Below are positions 26,061 to 37,067 of a stretch of DNA of 64,000 bases, piece by piece. Each line of letters begins with the position of its first letter. Position 1 is the first letter of the stretch. The stretch is taken from NCBI GenBank assembly GCA_002425765.1, contig DIMW01000015.1:124001-188000 (forward strand), written 5' to 3'. A program made the translations under genes and the position numbers. This DNA is from Spirochaetaceae bacterium UBA5556 (GTDB lineage: Bacteria; Spirochaetota; Spirochaetia; Treponematales; Rectinemataceae). The notes below the pieces were generated by a model. That model was not told the origin of the DNA, did not search any database, and was given only the letters and a program-made list of their open reading frames with translations.

Positions 26061-26282
26061 GTGAAATCGATCACCATCCACGGCATTGATGCCGCCCTGG
26101 ATAAAAAAAATACCGAGAAATCAAAAGAATATGGCCTCAGCCAAAACCGTACCGTAAAGGCCATCCTGCAGAATTCCCTTTTGCCGGATCAGAAGACTTC
26201 CAAAAGAGAGATGTTCGCCGATCTCTTCGGAAAATGGACGGAGAACGAGAAAAAAGCGTTTGATACGAGCATCGAGGATTGA
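26061..26282 (+). CDS. Orphan antitoxin-like protein (FitA/CopG type), possibly truncated
   Basis: 73-residue protein starting at GTG 26061, 5 bases after GGAGG. MKSITIHGID and LSQNRTVKAILQNSLLPDQ look like the ribbon-helix-helix start of FitA/CopG-type antitoxins; MFADLFGKWTENEKKAFD resembles their toxin-binding tail. In related proteins the tail usually continues beyond the SIED where this one stops, and shifting the frame restores an 'EK' continuation, so the end may be frameshifted. No PIN or other toxin gene follows, which makes it an orphan or remnant. Confidence 0.55.
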   Translation: MKSITIHGIDAALDKKNTEKSKEYGLSQNRTVKAILQNSLLPDQKTSKREMFADLFGKWTENEKKAFDTSIED

Positions 26283-26329
26283 GAAACGACGGGTGCGTCG
26301 GATTGGACCTATTATCCCTCTTTTCTTGT

Positions 26330-28309
26330 TTAAAATTTCAACCCTAAAATCTTTGCATATTCTTCCATCTTATCATATCTCCCATTATACACCATGTGCG
26401 CTTTCTTTACATCAGCCTCTCCTGCATCTGTCCTATTCCCCATAACAGAATAAGGATTTACTGTCTTTGTTCCTTCTCCGTATGGAGAGAGTATAGCATG
26501 ATTAAACTCGTGCATACTCACTCCCTTTAGCACAGTTAGATTGGACCTTAAGGTTGTAGCATTTAATCTTATCACTGCTCCATTTAATATTCCTAAACCA
26601 GGATCATTATTTAGATTCTGAACACCTGTAAGACCTTGACAAGGATAACCGTCTATAGTAGTAAGATTATAGACAGGAACAACAACAATCCAATTATCAT
26701 GAGGAGTAATATACCCATTATAATAAAGATAATGGGTGTTTTTTGTGTCTTTATCATCTACCTGCACCTTTGTGTCAAGAGAAATCCTGTTGTCAAATAA
26801 TGCTTCAACTCCATCGCTTGCCATGCATCTTTCTGCTATTGCATCCTGCATTGCTTGGGTAAACTCCCCTTTGCCTGCATCAGGATGCTTGTACAGCAGC
26901 TCAATTCCCTCTACTTTTGTCGAGTTCCAACCTCTTAAATAAGTCCCTCCTGTTGCATTTATCCATTCGGCAAAATCCTTTTTTGTCACAGGAAATGCGG
27001 GGCTTGGTTCGCAGACAAATACTAAATTACTGTAATCCTTTGCCGCATCTAAAAGGACTTCTCTTGTAAAGCTCTTGTTGTCCCCCTCATAATTTGGCTC
27101 GTTGAATCTTGCCCTTACCAGTAAGGTGTCTGCTGGCTGGTTTGCTGTTACATTAAATGTTCCGTCTGAAGTTGAATAGTTTATCGCCTTTTTTGATGGG
27201 TCTGTTTCATTGCTGTCTGCATATGCGACAAGGTCCCCTGCTGTTGCTCCTGCATATGCATTTTTTATCTGACCGCTTATATTGCACAAATTCTGAATAA
27301 TTCCCTCAAGGTCTGCGGTGCTTTTGTTTATGTCACTTGTTCCGAAAAAGAGCCTTATTGTATAGCTCTGGTTTTGGGAAACTGCCTTTGCCTTTACTGT
27401 CATCTCCTTTGTTGCAGGATTCAATAGAATGCTTTCTATATAGTCCTTCCCCTCTATAATCTCTGCCTTGGTGTAGGGTATTGCCCCTGAAGTATCCTCA
27501 TCTGAAGGTTCAGGGAGAGTTACCGTTATCTGCTTACCTTCCAAAACCTTTGCATCAATTCCTGCCAAATCTGCTGCTGGCAGCTTTTCAGCATTAACCT
27601 TAATCTTTGCTGATGCAGATACCTCGCCTGAACTGTCGTTAGGAATAACTTTAATCATTGCATCAACATCTCCTGGAACATTGAGCTTTTCTGTATTAAA
27701 AACACCATCCCCTCCGAAATATTTTACGTTCTTTTTTTCATCATCGCTGAACAGACTATTTCTGTCATAATCTATGCTTACCTCAAGATGATCAATTTTG
27801 TCTATTCCATCCGGTTTTGTGATATTGTAGCCGAGTTTCCCTGTTTCCCCCTGCTTGACCTCCCCTTCTGCTTCAAATCTGCTGATTACACTGGCTAAAT
27901 CAGGTTTCTTAATGACATTCACCGCAGTCTTGGCAGTGGTTTCATTTCCCTCTTTTTCCAAGGTTGTCAGTATAAACTCCAGGCTGCCTATTTTTGTAAT
28001 ATCCCTTGTTATGAAAACCCCCTCATTACTGCCTAAGCTGTCTGTTTCTGTCTCCTTGCTGATTACTCCATCCCTGTCATAGTCTGCACTTACTGTCCTT
28101 GAAACAATATCGCTGTCTTCATCGGTTATCTTATACTCAAGCTCGGCAGGATTTCCCTCTATGATTTCGGATTTTACAGGGCTGAACTTGTTTATTACCG
28201 CAGGCTTATTGGAGCAAGGAGTACAGTTCGTGCAGCAACTTGCCAAGACAACCATGGCCAGCGCGAGGCTCCATGCTTTGGGGAAGTCGTGTGTGCCATT
28301 ATCTGCCAT
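26330..28309 (-). CDS. Large zincin-motif surface lipoprotein, probably horizontally acquired
   Basis: 659 residues from ATG 28309 (GGAGG 7 bases upstream). The N-terminal hydrophobic segment ends in a lipobox LASC (Cys25). Two tandem domains follow, each with a 'DYDR' loop; the first, DYDRDGVIS, looks like an EF-hand-type calcium loop. The C-terminal part has an HExxH zinc motif, HEFNH (residues 600-604), then YSVMGN, reminiscent of a Met-turn. A secreted metalloprotease-like role is likely; family not recognised. Codons are conspicuously AT-rich and Asn/Lys/Thr-heavy compared with both flanks, pointing to transfer. Confidence 0.65.
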   Translation of the reverse strand: MADNGTHDFPKAWSLALAMVVLASCCTNCTPCSNKPAVINKFSPVKSEIIEGNPAELEYKITDEDSDIVSRTVSADYDRDGVISKETETDSLGSNEGVFITRDITKIGSLEFILTTLEKEGNETTAKTAVNVIKKPDLASVISRFEAEGEVKQGETGKLGYNITKPDGIDKIDHLEVSIDYDRNSLFSDDEKKNVKYFGGDGVFNTEKLNVPGDVDAMIKVIPNDSSGEVSASAKIKVNAEKLPAADLAGIDAKVLEGKQITVTLPEPSDEDTSGAIPYTKAEIIEGKDYIESILLNPATKEMTVKAKAVSQNQSYTIRLFFGTSDINKSTADLEGIIQNLCNISGQIKNAYAGATAGDLVAYADSNETDPSKKAINYSTSDGTFNVTANQPADTLLVRARFNEPNYEGDNKSFTREVLLDAAKDYSNLVFVCEPSPAFPVTKKDFAEWINATGGTYLRGWNSTKVEGIELLYKHPDAGKGEFTQAMQDAIAERCMASDGVEALFDNRISLDTKVQVDDKDTKNTHYLYYNGYITPHDNWIVVVPVYNLTTIDGYPCQGLTGVQNLNNDPGLGILNGAVIRLNATTLRSNLTVLKGVSMHEFNHAILSPYGEGTKTVNPYSVMGNRTDAGEADVKKAHMVYNGRYDKMEEYAKILGLKF

Positions 28310-28473
28310 GTCCGGACCTCCAGACAAGTCGTCGATTTTATCTTTTGATCATAGTATATAATCCGTCATACCAATGTGCAACAGAAAAAATGCGGCAGAA
28401 TGAACTTGCGCGGTGCTATATCCCTCAGGAGGAATACCCTGTCCCTTTATTTCCTGCGTGCCAATCCTTTTTC

Positions 28474-28504
28474 TTGCGTTTTTTGCATAGTCATGCAATA
28501 ATAT
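28474..28504 (+). promoter_or_regulatory. argR promoter region with ARG-box-like palindrome
   Basis: TTGCAT-AGTC-ATGCAA at 28483-28498 fits the ARG box layout (TG.AT, 4 bases, AT.CA) with C/G at the variable positions. It lies between or overlaps a possible -35 (TTGCGT, 28474-28479) and -10 (AATAAT 28497-28502 or TAATAT 28499-28504). Autorepression of argR is the obvious reading. Confidence 0.5.
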
Positions 28505-28517
28505 ACACTTGCCGTCT

Positions 28518-28622
28518 ATGAATTATTCCCTCACAGTGCGCGTGAAGAAATGCGGTTTTGAACGCGAGCGCTCTGTCGTGATGCGGGTTGAGGGGAAGAT
28601 GCGGCGTATGGAGAAATTATGA
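28518..28622 (+). CDS. 34-codon basic ORF overlapping argR
   Basis: ATG at 28518 to TGA at 28620-28622, overlapping the argR start in an ATGA. The peptide has six arginines and four lysines in 34 residues. No clear Shine-Dalgarno is seen. It could be a leader peptide that couples argR translation to arginyl-tRNA supply, or a chance ORF; conservation in relatives would tell. Confidence 0.35.
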   Translation: MNYSLTVRVKKCGFERERSVVMRVEGKMRRMEKL

Positions 28623-29095
28623 AAGAACGGACTGAAAGGCTGAAAGCGATCAAGGCGATCATCAAGGAAAATAGGGTCGATTCTCAGGAGAAGCTGTTGC
28701 AGCTTCTTGAGGATCATGGATATTCGGTGACTCAGGCGACGCTCTCCCGGGACCTGAAGTACCTCAAAGTCGGTAAGCTGTCGGATGGTCGTTCCGGGTA
28801 TTATTATTCCATTCCCTCCGAAGAAGAGCGGCGGGAATCCGAGCGGCACTACATTCAGGATTTTCTGCGCGGCTATGTGTCGATCGACTGGAACCAGAGC
28901 GTGGTGGTCGTGCGCACCTTCTCCGGCCACTCCGATTCTGTCGCGCTCGCGATCGACAATATGGGGTTTGATGAAGTCATCGGCACCATTTCAGGCCGCG
29001 ACAATGTCGTCTTCATCGCCCTGAAAAAGGGCGTGAGCGGAGACGATTTCATACATTCGCTCAAGACCAAGATTCCCGAGTTCGAAGAGGAATAA
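28619..29095 (+). CDS. argR: Arginine repressor ArgR
   Basis: Arginine-responsive transcription factor of 158 residues, family-typical. An N-terminal winged helix (RLKAIKAIIKEN ... SVTQATLSRDLKYLKVGK) binds DNA. The C-terminal domain carries HSDSVALAIDN and the core GTISGRDNVVFI, corresponding to the arginine-binding GTIAGDDT motif, with RD in place of DD. Arginine biosynthesis genes are not in the window. An ARG-box-like palindrome upstream suggests autoregulation. The gene converges with the DUF3783 gene over a GC palindrome (29100-29111). Confidence 0.93.
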   Translation: MKERTERLKAIKAIIKENRVDSQEKLLQLLEDHGYSVTQATLSRDLKYLKVGKLSDGRSGYYYSIPSEEERRESERHYIQDFLRGYVSIDWNQSVVVVRTFSGHSDSVALAIDNMGFDEVIGTISGRDNVVFIALKKGVSGDDFIHSLKTKIPEFEEE

Positions 29096-29116
29096 GCGGG
29101 GCGGCGCCGCCGGCCC

Positions 29117-29401
29117 TCACGAAGGCCTCGCTTGGCGCGCCGCGTTCCATTCTTTCATCATCCTGTGTTCCTCGCCCAATTCCGCGATGAGCCGGCCGAG
29201 CGGCCAGGCGATATTGGTCTCGGTGGTCATGGCAAACGCCGTGTCCCGCATCGGGGCTGAAATCGCCTTCACCGCGTTCATGACCGCGAGGGCTTCCTCC
29301 TTGGACATGCCGTACATGACGACAGCGCGGAAGTCCTTGGGTAGAGGCGGCCTCTCTGTGGTCTGAGGTCGCGCCTGTGATCGTTCGCTATTCTCGTCCA
29401 T
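29117..29401 (-). CDS. DUF3783 domain protein
   Basis: 94-residue soluble protein. The segment DFRAVVMYGMSKEEALAVMNAVK and the later TETNIAWPLGRLIAELGEEHR fit the DUF3783 pattern common in spirochaetes. Function unknown. The first ~20 residues are polar and likely disordered. It converges with argR and diverges from clpB. Confidence 0.6.
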   Translation of the reverse strand: MDENSERSQARPQTTERPPLPKDFRAVVMYGMSKEEALAVMNAVKAISAPMRDTAFAMTTETNIAWPLGRLIAELGEEHRMMKEWNAARQARPS

Positions 29402-29469
29402 GCGCGAACTCTATCAAAAATCCGCGGGAGATTGAAGCGGCGCGCCGTGGTTTTTCCATGGACCGGCAT

Positions 29470-29498
29470 TTGCCGCCGGCTGTCTGATTTTGTATACT
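29470..29498 (+). promoter_or_regulatory. clpB promoter
   Basis: TTGCCG (29470-29475), a 17-base spacer and TATACT (29493-29498) lie ~45 bases before the clpB ATG. No CIRCE element is visible, so HrcA control is not indicated. Confidence 0.6.
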
Positions 29499-29541
29499 TA
29501 AGCATGAAAAAACACGCGGAATCCTAAAGGAAATCTTCATT

Positions 29542-32123
<2,582 letters not shown>

Positions 32124-32127
<4 letters not shown>

Positions 32128-32960
32128 GCGGAGTGTTCACCGACAGCCACGCCCACCTCGAGATGGTGGCGCAGCGGCTTGGAGTTTCCGCGCTCGATGG
32201 ACTCGTGGCGGCATACGCGGCACAGCCGGGCGCACTTATTCTCGACATCGGCGTCGACCCGGGCGATCTCGGCCGGCGCCGCGCGCTGGTCGGGAAGAGT
32301 CTTGCCGGGGAGGCCAAGAAACCAGGAGCTGCCCCCGCACGCGCGATCGAGCTTCCGATACGCTGGGCGGCCGGCATATGGCCAGGCCGCGAGGCGCTGG
32401 ACAATCCAAAGGCTTCATTGGAGGCGCTGGAACGCGATATCGGCGCCGAGATCGACGCCCTCGGCGAGTGCGGCCTCGACTACCACCACATGGACGCCGG
32501 CCCGGAGGTCCAGAGAGAGCTGTTCGGCGCGCAGGTGGAGCTCGCCCTGAGCCATAGGCTGCCCCTGATCGTGCATTCGCGAGAGGCCTTTCAAGACACA
32601 CTTGAACTTGTTCAGTCCTGTGCGCGCCGCATCCCCGTCGTCATCCACTGTTTCGGCTACGGGCCCGAGGAGGCGAAGTCCTTTCTGCGGGCAGGCTGCT
32701 ACCTCTCTTTTGCGGGGAACATAACGTATAAAAAGAGCCAGCCTCTGCGCGACGCACTTGTACTCGTGCCGGAAGAGCGGCTTCTGCTCGAGACCGACGC
32801 CCCCTACATGAACCCCATGCCCGAGCGCGGAAAGCCCTCGACCTCCCTCGATATCGGGAGGACATATCAGGTTGTTTCGACGCTGAGGGGCCTCGATATT
32901 GAAACCTTGAGGGCCGACGTCGCCTCAAATCTCAGGCGCATGCTTGGCATGAGCCCATAG
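32124..32960 (+). CDS. tatD: TatD-family metal-dependent hydrolase
   Basis: 278-residue TIM-barrel metallohydrolase of the TatD (YcfH) family, probably a 3'-5' DNase or D-aminoacyl hydrolase-like enzyme. Metal ligands are visible in DSHAHLE, GECGLDYH (Glu), IVHSREAF, VIHCFGYG and LLETDAPYM. It is slightly longer than usual owing to an insert around residues 60-75. Translationally coupled to clpB through ATGA. Confidence 0.9.
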
Positions 32961-33010
32961 GCGCGCTAGGCTTTGGACAGTTTCAATCCGCATCGCCAGA
33001 GGGGGCCAGA

Positions 33011-33871
33011 ATGAAAATTATCATGCTTGTCGAGAATGTCGTGTATGCCGGCGGGCTCAGTGCCGAGCATGGGCTTTCCCTCTTCATCGAGCACGGCGGG
33101 CACCGTTTCCTTTTTGATACGGGACAGGGTGACAGGTTCTTGAAGAACGCCCAGGCGCTTGGGGTCGATATTGAAAAAGTCGAGGCTCTCATCGTCAGCC
33201 ACGGCCATTATGACCACGCGGGCGGGCTCAAGGCCTTTTGTAGAGCGAACACGGACGCGGCGATATTTATAAAGGAAGGTTTCTTCGAACCAAAATACAA
33301 CAAGGATAAAAAGTTCATAGGCATCCCCTACGACAAAGAGCTTTTCGAAGGCCGCCTCCAGAGAGTAAGCCACCCCAAGGAAATTTTTCCCGGCGTGCAT
33401 CTCATGACCGGCATCCCCCTCGCAAATGTGTGGGACACACACTTCGATAATCTGTTCGTGATGAGGAATGACGGCCTGGAACCCGACCGGTTTGCCGACG
33501 AGCAGTTCCTCGTGATAGAGGAAGAGGATGCCATAAGCGTGATCAGCGGCTGTTCGCATCGGGGCATCACGAATATCGTCAGCGCGGCGGCAGAGGCTTT
33601 CGCCGACAGGCCTGCGCGTCATTCAGCGGGCCCCCTCGCCCAAGGAGACAGTCCCGGGCAAGAGCCGAAGTTCGGGCTCGTGCTTGGAGGGTTCCATTTA
33701 AATAATGCAGAGGGTGAAATGGCCGACAGGGTGATTCACGCCTTGGATGAATTCCATATCGAGCGGCTCGGCTGCTGCCATTGTACCGGCATTGAAAACT
33801 ATGCGCGAATCAAGTCCGTGTTCGGACAGAGGGCTTTCTACAGTTGGACGGGGACGGAGCTCGCCTTTTAA
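33011..33871 (+). CDS. MBL-fold metallohydrolase (Archaeal MptA-adjacent/RFA-P synthase-like class)
   Basis: 286-residue metallo-beta-lactamase fold protein. The metal motif is SHGHYDHAGG (residues ~59-68), with later FDTGQG, SGCSHRGITN and FHLN, and a C-terminal HCTG. This layout matches COG1237 proteins, annotated as 7,8-dihydropterin-6-methyl-4-(beta-D-ribofuranosyl)aminobenzene 5'-phosphate synthase-like. The actual substrate is unknown in bacteria. It follows tatD after 50 bases. Confidence 0.85.
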   Translation: MKIIMLVENVVYAGGLSAEHGLSLFIEHGGHRFLFDTGQGDRFLKNAQALGVDIEKVEALIVSHGHYDHAGGLKAFCRANTDAAIFIKEGFFEPKYNKDKKFIGIPYDKELFEGRLQRVSHPKEIFPGVHLMTGIPLANVWDTHFDNLFVMRNDGLEPDRFADEQFLVIEEEDAISVISGCSHRGITNIVSAAAEAFADRPARHSAGPLAQGDSPGQEPKFGLVLGGFHLNNAEGEMADRVIHALDEFHIERLGCCHCTGIENYARIKSVFGQRAFYSWTGTELAF

Positions 33872-33907
33872 AGTGAAGGGATCTTGTGTTTCTCCTTGAG
33901 GGGGCCT

Positions 33908-34969
33908 TTATTTCGCGGCCTTAGGGGTTTCCTCATCGACGATTGTCTGGATGCGCCTCGCTTCTCGCGAGAGAATAAGCGCGGGGTAGACGCGTGTGGA
34001 GCCTGGCACCGTTTCTCCTTTTTCAATTTTTTGAGACAGTTGGCTGATGGCCGAAATGAGGGCCGGCGTATTTTCTCCGACCACGGCGAATAATTTTTTT
34101 GCGGAAATATCCGGACCCAATCCCCTGACATCCGCCATTATGTCGATGTTTGTCGTCCGGCTGGCCGTTTCCAAAGCAAGCCGGCTTCCCGAGGCCAGCA
34201 CCAGAAGCCGGGGTTTTTTAGTCTCGACCTGCCGCAGCGCCGAGAGAACCTGTTCGAGGCGGTCGCCCGGCAGGTTCATCGAATCGACATCGAATACCGA
34301 GAGCGCCTCCGAGGCCGGGGCAGTGCCCGAATCGTCGCTCCCCGCCAACCGCAGCCCTTCCCCGAAGGCCTGCGCAAAGGCGTCGAGTTCTTTTTGGCCC
34401 CTTCCTGTGCCGCGCGAAAAGAGGATGGCGGCCGAAGCGGCCGCATCTTCCTTTTTTCGCAGTGAGGCGAGACGATAACCGGCGATGAGCCCTAGTTCGC
34501 GGTATGCCCACTCGCTGTCCCATTCTACCGAAACAAAGGAACCCGCCGGCGCGAGCAGGTTGATACCCACGGTATGCGCGTCGAGCCTCGACGGGGGAAA
34601 AGTCTCCGCGACGGCCGGGCTCGTCACGAAAATCTGTATGGGCGAGGTCCTGCCTGTCCTCCCTGAGGCTCTCGGACGGTCTGTATCGTCGAGAGCGTTG
34701 ACGAGTGCCTCTATTCTGCCGGGCTGTAAAGGGTAAGAGAGATAAGGGCCGGAATTCTTCGCGCTTTCCATCGTATGGCTTGGTGCGAGGGGAAATTCTT
34801 TTACGAGTTTTGACGAGAGTTCTGGGTAGACGAGGGCAAAGGCTTCATCCACGATGGCGTGTACGGGCGCTCGCTCGCAGCCGCCCAGCACGATAGGCAG
34901 CAGCGTGGCGATTAAAATGGAGCATGGAAGGATTAGTCCGGAATGGGGTTTTTTACCGCCTTGCTGCAT
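33908..34969 (-). CDS. Uncharacterised lipoprotein
   Basis: 353 residues starting at ATG 34969, behind AGAAGGTG. The signal segment LILPCSILIATLLPIVLGGC ends in a lipobox LGGC, so the protein is predicted lipid-anchored. The rest has alternating strand/helix character (KPRLLVLASGSRLALE, KLFAVVGENTPALISAISQL), resembling a periplasmic-binding-protein-like fold, but I cannot name a family. It is divergent from fba. Longer upstream readings cross the fba region and are rejected. Confidence 0.6.
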   Translation of the reverse strand: MQQGGKKPHSGLILPCSILIATLLPIVLGGCERAPVHAIVDEAFALVYPELSSKLVKEFPLAPSHTMESAKNSGPYLSYPLQPGRIEALVNALDDTDRPRASGRTGRTSPIQIFVTSPAVAETFPPSRLDAHTVGINLLAPAGSFVSVEWDSEWAYRELGLIAGYRLASLRKKEDAAASAAILFSRGTGRGQKELDAFAQAFGEGLRLAGSDDSGTAPASEALSVFDVDSMNLPGDRLEQVLSALRQVETKKPRLLVLASGSRLALETASRTTNIDIMADVRGLGPDISAKKLFAVVGENTPALISAISQLSQKIEKGETVPGSTRVYPALILSREARRIQTIVDEETPKAAK

Positions 34970-34989
34970 TTTTGCACCTTCTTGGCCTG

Positions 34990-35018
34990 TTGCATAATCG
35001 CACGATTCTTTATATAAC
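34990..35018 (+). promoter_or_regulatory. fba promoter
   Basis: TTGCAT (34990-34995) and TATAAC (35013-35018) with a 17-base spacer, in the divergent gap between the lipoprotein gene and fba. Confidence 0.5.
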
Positions 35019-35024
35019 GACAAT

Positions 35025-35052
35025 AACCTACGGCAAAAATATATTGTAGGTT
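35025..35052 (+). promoter_or_regulatory. Inverted repeat in the fba leader
   Basis: AACCTAC at 35025-35031 and GTAGGTT at 35046-35052 form a 7-bp stem with an AT-rich loop, ending 3 bases before the GGAGG ribosome site. It could be an operator or affect translation start. Confidence 0.35.
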
Positions 35053-35065
35053 GTCGGAGGAATTC

Positions 35066-36064
35066 ATGACCAGTTATAAAGAGCTCGGGCTTGTCAACAG
35101 CCGTGAGATTTTCCACAAGGCGATGGAGGGTGGTTATGCCATCCCCGCCTATAATTTCAACAACATGGAGCAGCTTCAGGCGATCATCCAAGCCTGCGTC
35201 GAGACGAAAAGCCCCGTGATTCTGCAGGTCTCCTCGGGAGCGCGCAAGTACGCGAACGCGACGCTCCTGCGATATATGGCGAAAGGTGCCGTCGAGTATT
35301 CGAAGGAGCTTGGATACGCGATCCCCATCGTCCTGCACCTCGACCACGGCGACAGCTTCGAGCTTTGCGTGGACTGCATCGAGAATGGTTTCTCCTCAGT
35401 GATGATCGACGGGTCGCATCTTCCCTATGACGAGAATGTCGCGCTCACGAAGGAAGTCGTCGAATTTGCCCACGCGCAGAAGGACTATGTCACCGTCGAG
35501 GGCGAGCTCGGCGTGCTCGCGGGGATCGAAGACGAGGTATCCGCGGAGATGAGCCACTACACCCGCCCCGAAGAGGTTGAGGATTTTGTCAAGAAAACCG
35601 GCGTGGACAGCCTCGCCATTTCCATCGGCACGAGCCACGGGCGCGCGAAGTTCAAACCGGAGCAGTGCACGCGCACCGCGGACGGCGTGCTTCTTCCTCC
35701 CCCGCTCCGCTTCGACATTCTCGAGGAAGTACAGAAGCGGATTCCCGGCTTCCCCATCGTGCTGCACGGCTCCTCCTCGGTGCCCGTCGAATATGTCCGC
35801 ATAATAGAGCGGTACGGCGGCAAGCTCCCCGACTCCGTCGGTATACCCGAGGAGCAACTCCGGAAAGCGGCCCGCAGCGCGGTGTGCAAGATCAATATCG
35901 ATTCAGACGGCCGTCTCGCGATGACCGCCATGGTGCGCAAGGTGCTCTCCGAGCATCCGGAAGAGTTCGATCCGCGCAAGTACCTCGGACCGGCGCGCGA
36001 CGAGCTCAAAAAGCTCTATATGCACAAAAATCTCGAGGTGCTCGGTTCGGCGAACCACGCGTGA
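35066..36064 (+). CDS. fba: Fructose-bisphosphate aldolase, class II
   Basis: Zn-dependent glycolytic aldolase of 332 residues splitting fructose-1,6-bisphosphate. Motifs include AIPAYNFNNMEQLQA, the Zn region VLHLDHGDSFE, SVMIDGSHLPYDENV, VEGELGVLAG and IVLHGSSSVP. Start at ATG 35066 lies 5 bases after GGAGG; a TTG at 35051 is rejected. It ends before a small hairpin (36071-36092). Confidence 0.95.
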   Translation: MTSYKELGLVNSREIFHKAMEGGYAIPAYNFNNMEQLQAIIQACVETKSPVILQVSSGARKYANATLLRYMAKGAVEYSKELGYAIPIVLHLDHGDSFELCVDCIENGFSSVMIDGSHLPYDENVALTKEVVEFAHAQKDYVTVEGELGVLAGIEDEVSAEMSHYTRPEEVEDFVKKTGVDSLAISIGTSHGRAKFKPEQCTRTADGVLLPPPLRFDILEEVQKRIPGFPIVLHGSSSVPVEYVRIIERYGGKLPDSVGIPEEQLRKAARSAVCKINIDSDGRLAMTAMVRKVLSEHPEEFDPRKYLGPARDELKKLYMHKNLEVLGSANHA

Positions 36065-36070
36065 GAGAGA

Positions 36071-36092
36071 CGGCACGCTCTTTTGCGTGCCG
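36071..36092 (+). terminator. Hairpin after fba
   Basis: CGGCACGC (36071-36078) pairs with GCGTGCCG (36085-36092) around a 6-base loop. No T-run follows, so it may be a weak or factor-dependent terminator. Confidence 0.4.
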
Positions 36093-36124
36093 CGTAATAT
36101 TGGTAAATAACATTCCTGCGGGGC

Positions 36125-36153
36125 TTTACCTCTGGGAATGAGTATGGTAATAT
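36125..36153 (+). promoter_or_regulatory. Promoter of infC-rpmI-rplT
   Basis: TTTACC (36125-36130) and TAATAT (36148-36153) with 17 bases between them, and a TGG extended -10 element before the hexamer. This leaves a leader of about 90 nt before infC. Confidence 0.5.
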
Positions 36154-36247
36154 ACGCCGCGCCTTTGAGCTGTCTGAATGACAGAAGGGTGATGGGTGGC
36201 TTTTCTCCCCCCGTTAAGAGAAGCGGACCCACGGCAGAGGAGGCCAG

Positions 36248-36820
36248 TTGGCAGAGAAAGATTTGCGGATCAACGAGCAGATCCGTGTGCGAGAAGTGCG
36301 TCTGATCGATGAGCATGGAGAACAGAGAGGGATCGTATCCACTCTCGAGGCATTGCGTATTGCGAGGGAAGCAGGGCTCGACCTTGTGGAAGTTGCGCCG
36401 CAGTCGGTTCCTCCGGTGTGCAGGCTGCTCAATTATGGCAAGTTCAAATTTGAGCAGGAAAAGAAAGTAAAAGATGCAAAAAAGCGTGCCAAGGTTACCG
36501 AACTCAAAGAGATTCGCATGCAGCCCAAGATTGCCGAGCATGATCTCGACTTTAAGGCGAATCACGTGCGGTCCTTCCTCGAGGATGGCAACAAGGTCAA
36601 GGTGACCATCCGGTTCCGTGGCCGTGAGCTTGCGCATACGGAGATAGGCGAGGAAATCCTCCAGAGAATTCTCGCGAAACTGGAAAACTCATTTGTGCTC
36701 GAGCGCCCGCCTTCGATGGAAGGCCGATTCATGTCGATGGTGCTCCAGCCCAAAACAGGCACGGTGAAGAAACAGCCGGAGGGCGATACCGCTGTGACCG
36801 CCCCGGGATCAGAACACTGA
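36248..36820 (+). CDS. infC: Translation initiation factor IF-3
   Basis: IF3 binds the 30S subunit and proofreads start codons. 190 residues with the N-domain (INEQIRVREVRLIDE, then LVEVAPQSVPPVCRLLNYGKFKFE), linker and C-domain (KVTIRFRGRELAH). The C-terminus carries a ~20-residue extension. The start is TTG 36248 behind GAGGAGG; no ATG fits the family N-terminus. A non-AUG start is what IF3 autoregulation uses in E. coli (AUU), so similar control is plausible. Heads the infC-rpmI-rplT operon. Confidence 0.95.
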   Translation: MAEKDLRINEQIRVREVRLIDEHGEQRGIVSTLEALRIAREAGLDLVEVAPQSVPPVCRLLNYGKFKFEQEKKVKDAKKRAKVTELKEIRMQPKIAEHDLDFKANHVRSFLEDGNKVKVTIRFRGRELAHTEIGEEILQRILAKLENSFVLERPPSMEGRFMSMVLQPKTGTVKKQPEGDTAVTAPGSEH

Positions 36821-36842
36821 AGCAAAAGAAGGATGGTGGATC

Positions 36843-37043
36843 ATGCCCAAGATGAAGACTAAGAGAGCCGCGGCCAAGCGTTATACGCTCACGGCGGGCG
36901 GCAAGATAAAATACAAGAAGATGAACTTGCGGCACATTCTCACAAAGAAGACAACCAAGCGCAAGAGAAACCTGAGAAAAGCCGGATTCCTCGGTGCGGG
37001 TCCCGTGCATCAGATCAGGAAGAAACTTCTTCCCTATGGTTGA
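36843..37043 (+). CDS. rpmI: 50S ribosomal protein L35
   Basis: 66-residue basic ribosomal protein. MPKMKTKRAAAKRYTLTAGG and the C-terminal RKKLLPYG are characteristic. It lies between infC and rplT, the standard order, with a GGATGGTGG-like region before the ATG. Confidence 0.96.
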   Translation: MPKMKTKRAAAKRYTLTAGGKIKYKKMNLRHILTKKTTKRKRNLRKAGFLGAGPVHQIRKKLLPYG

Positions 37044-37067
37044 GAGAGAACTTGGAGGAAACAGGCT

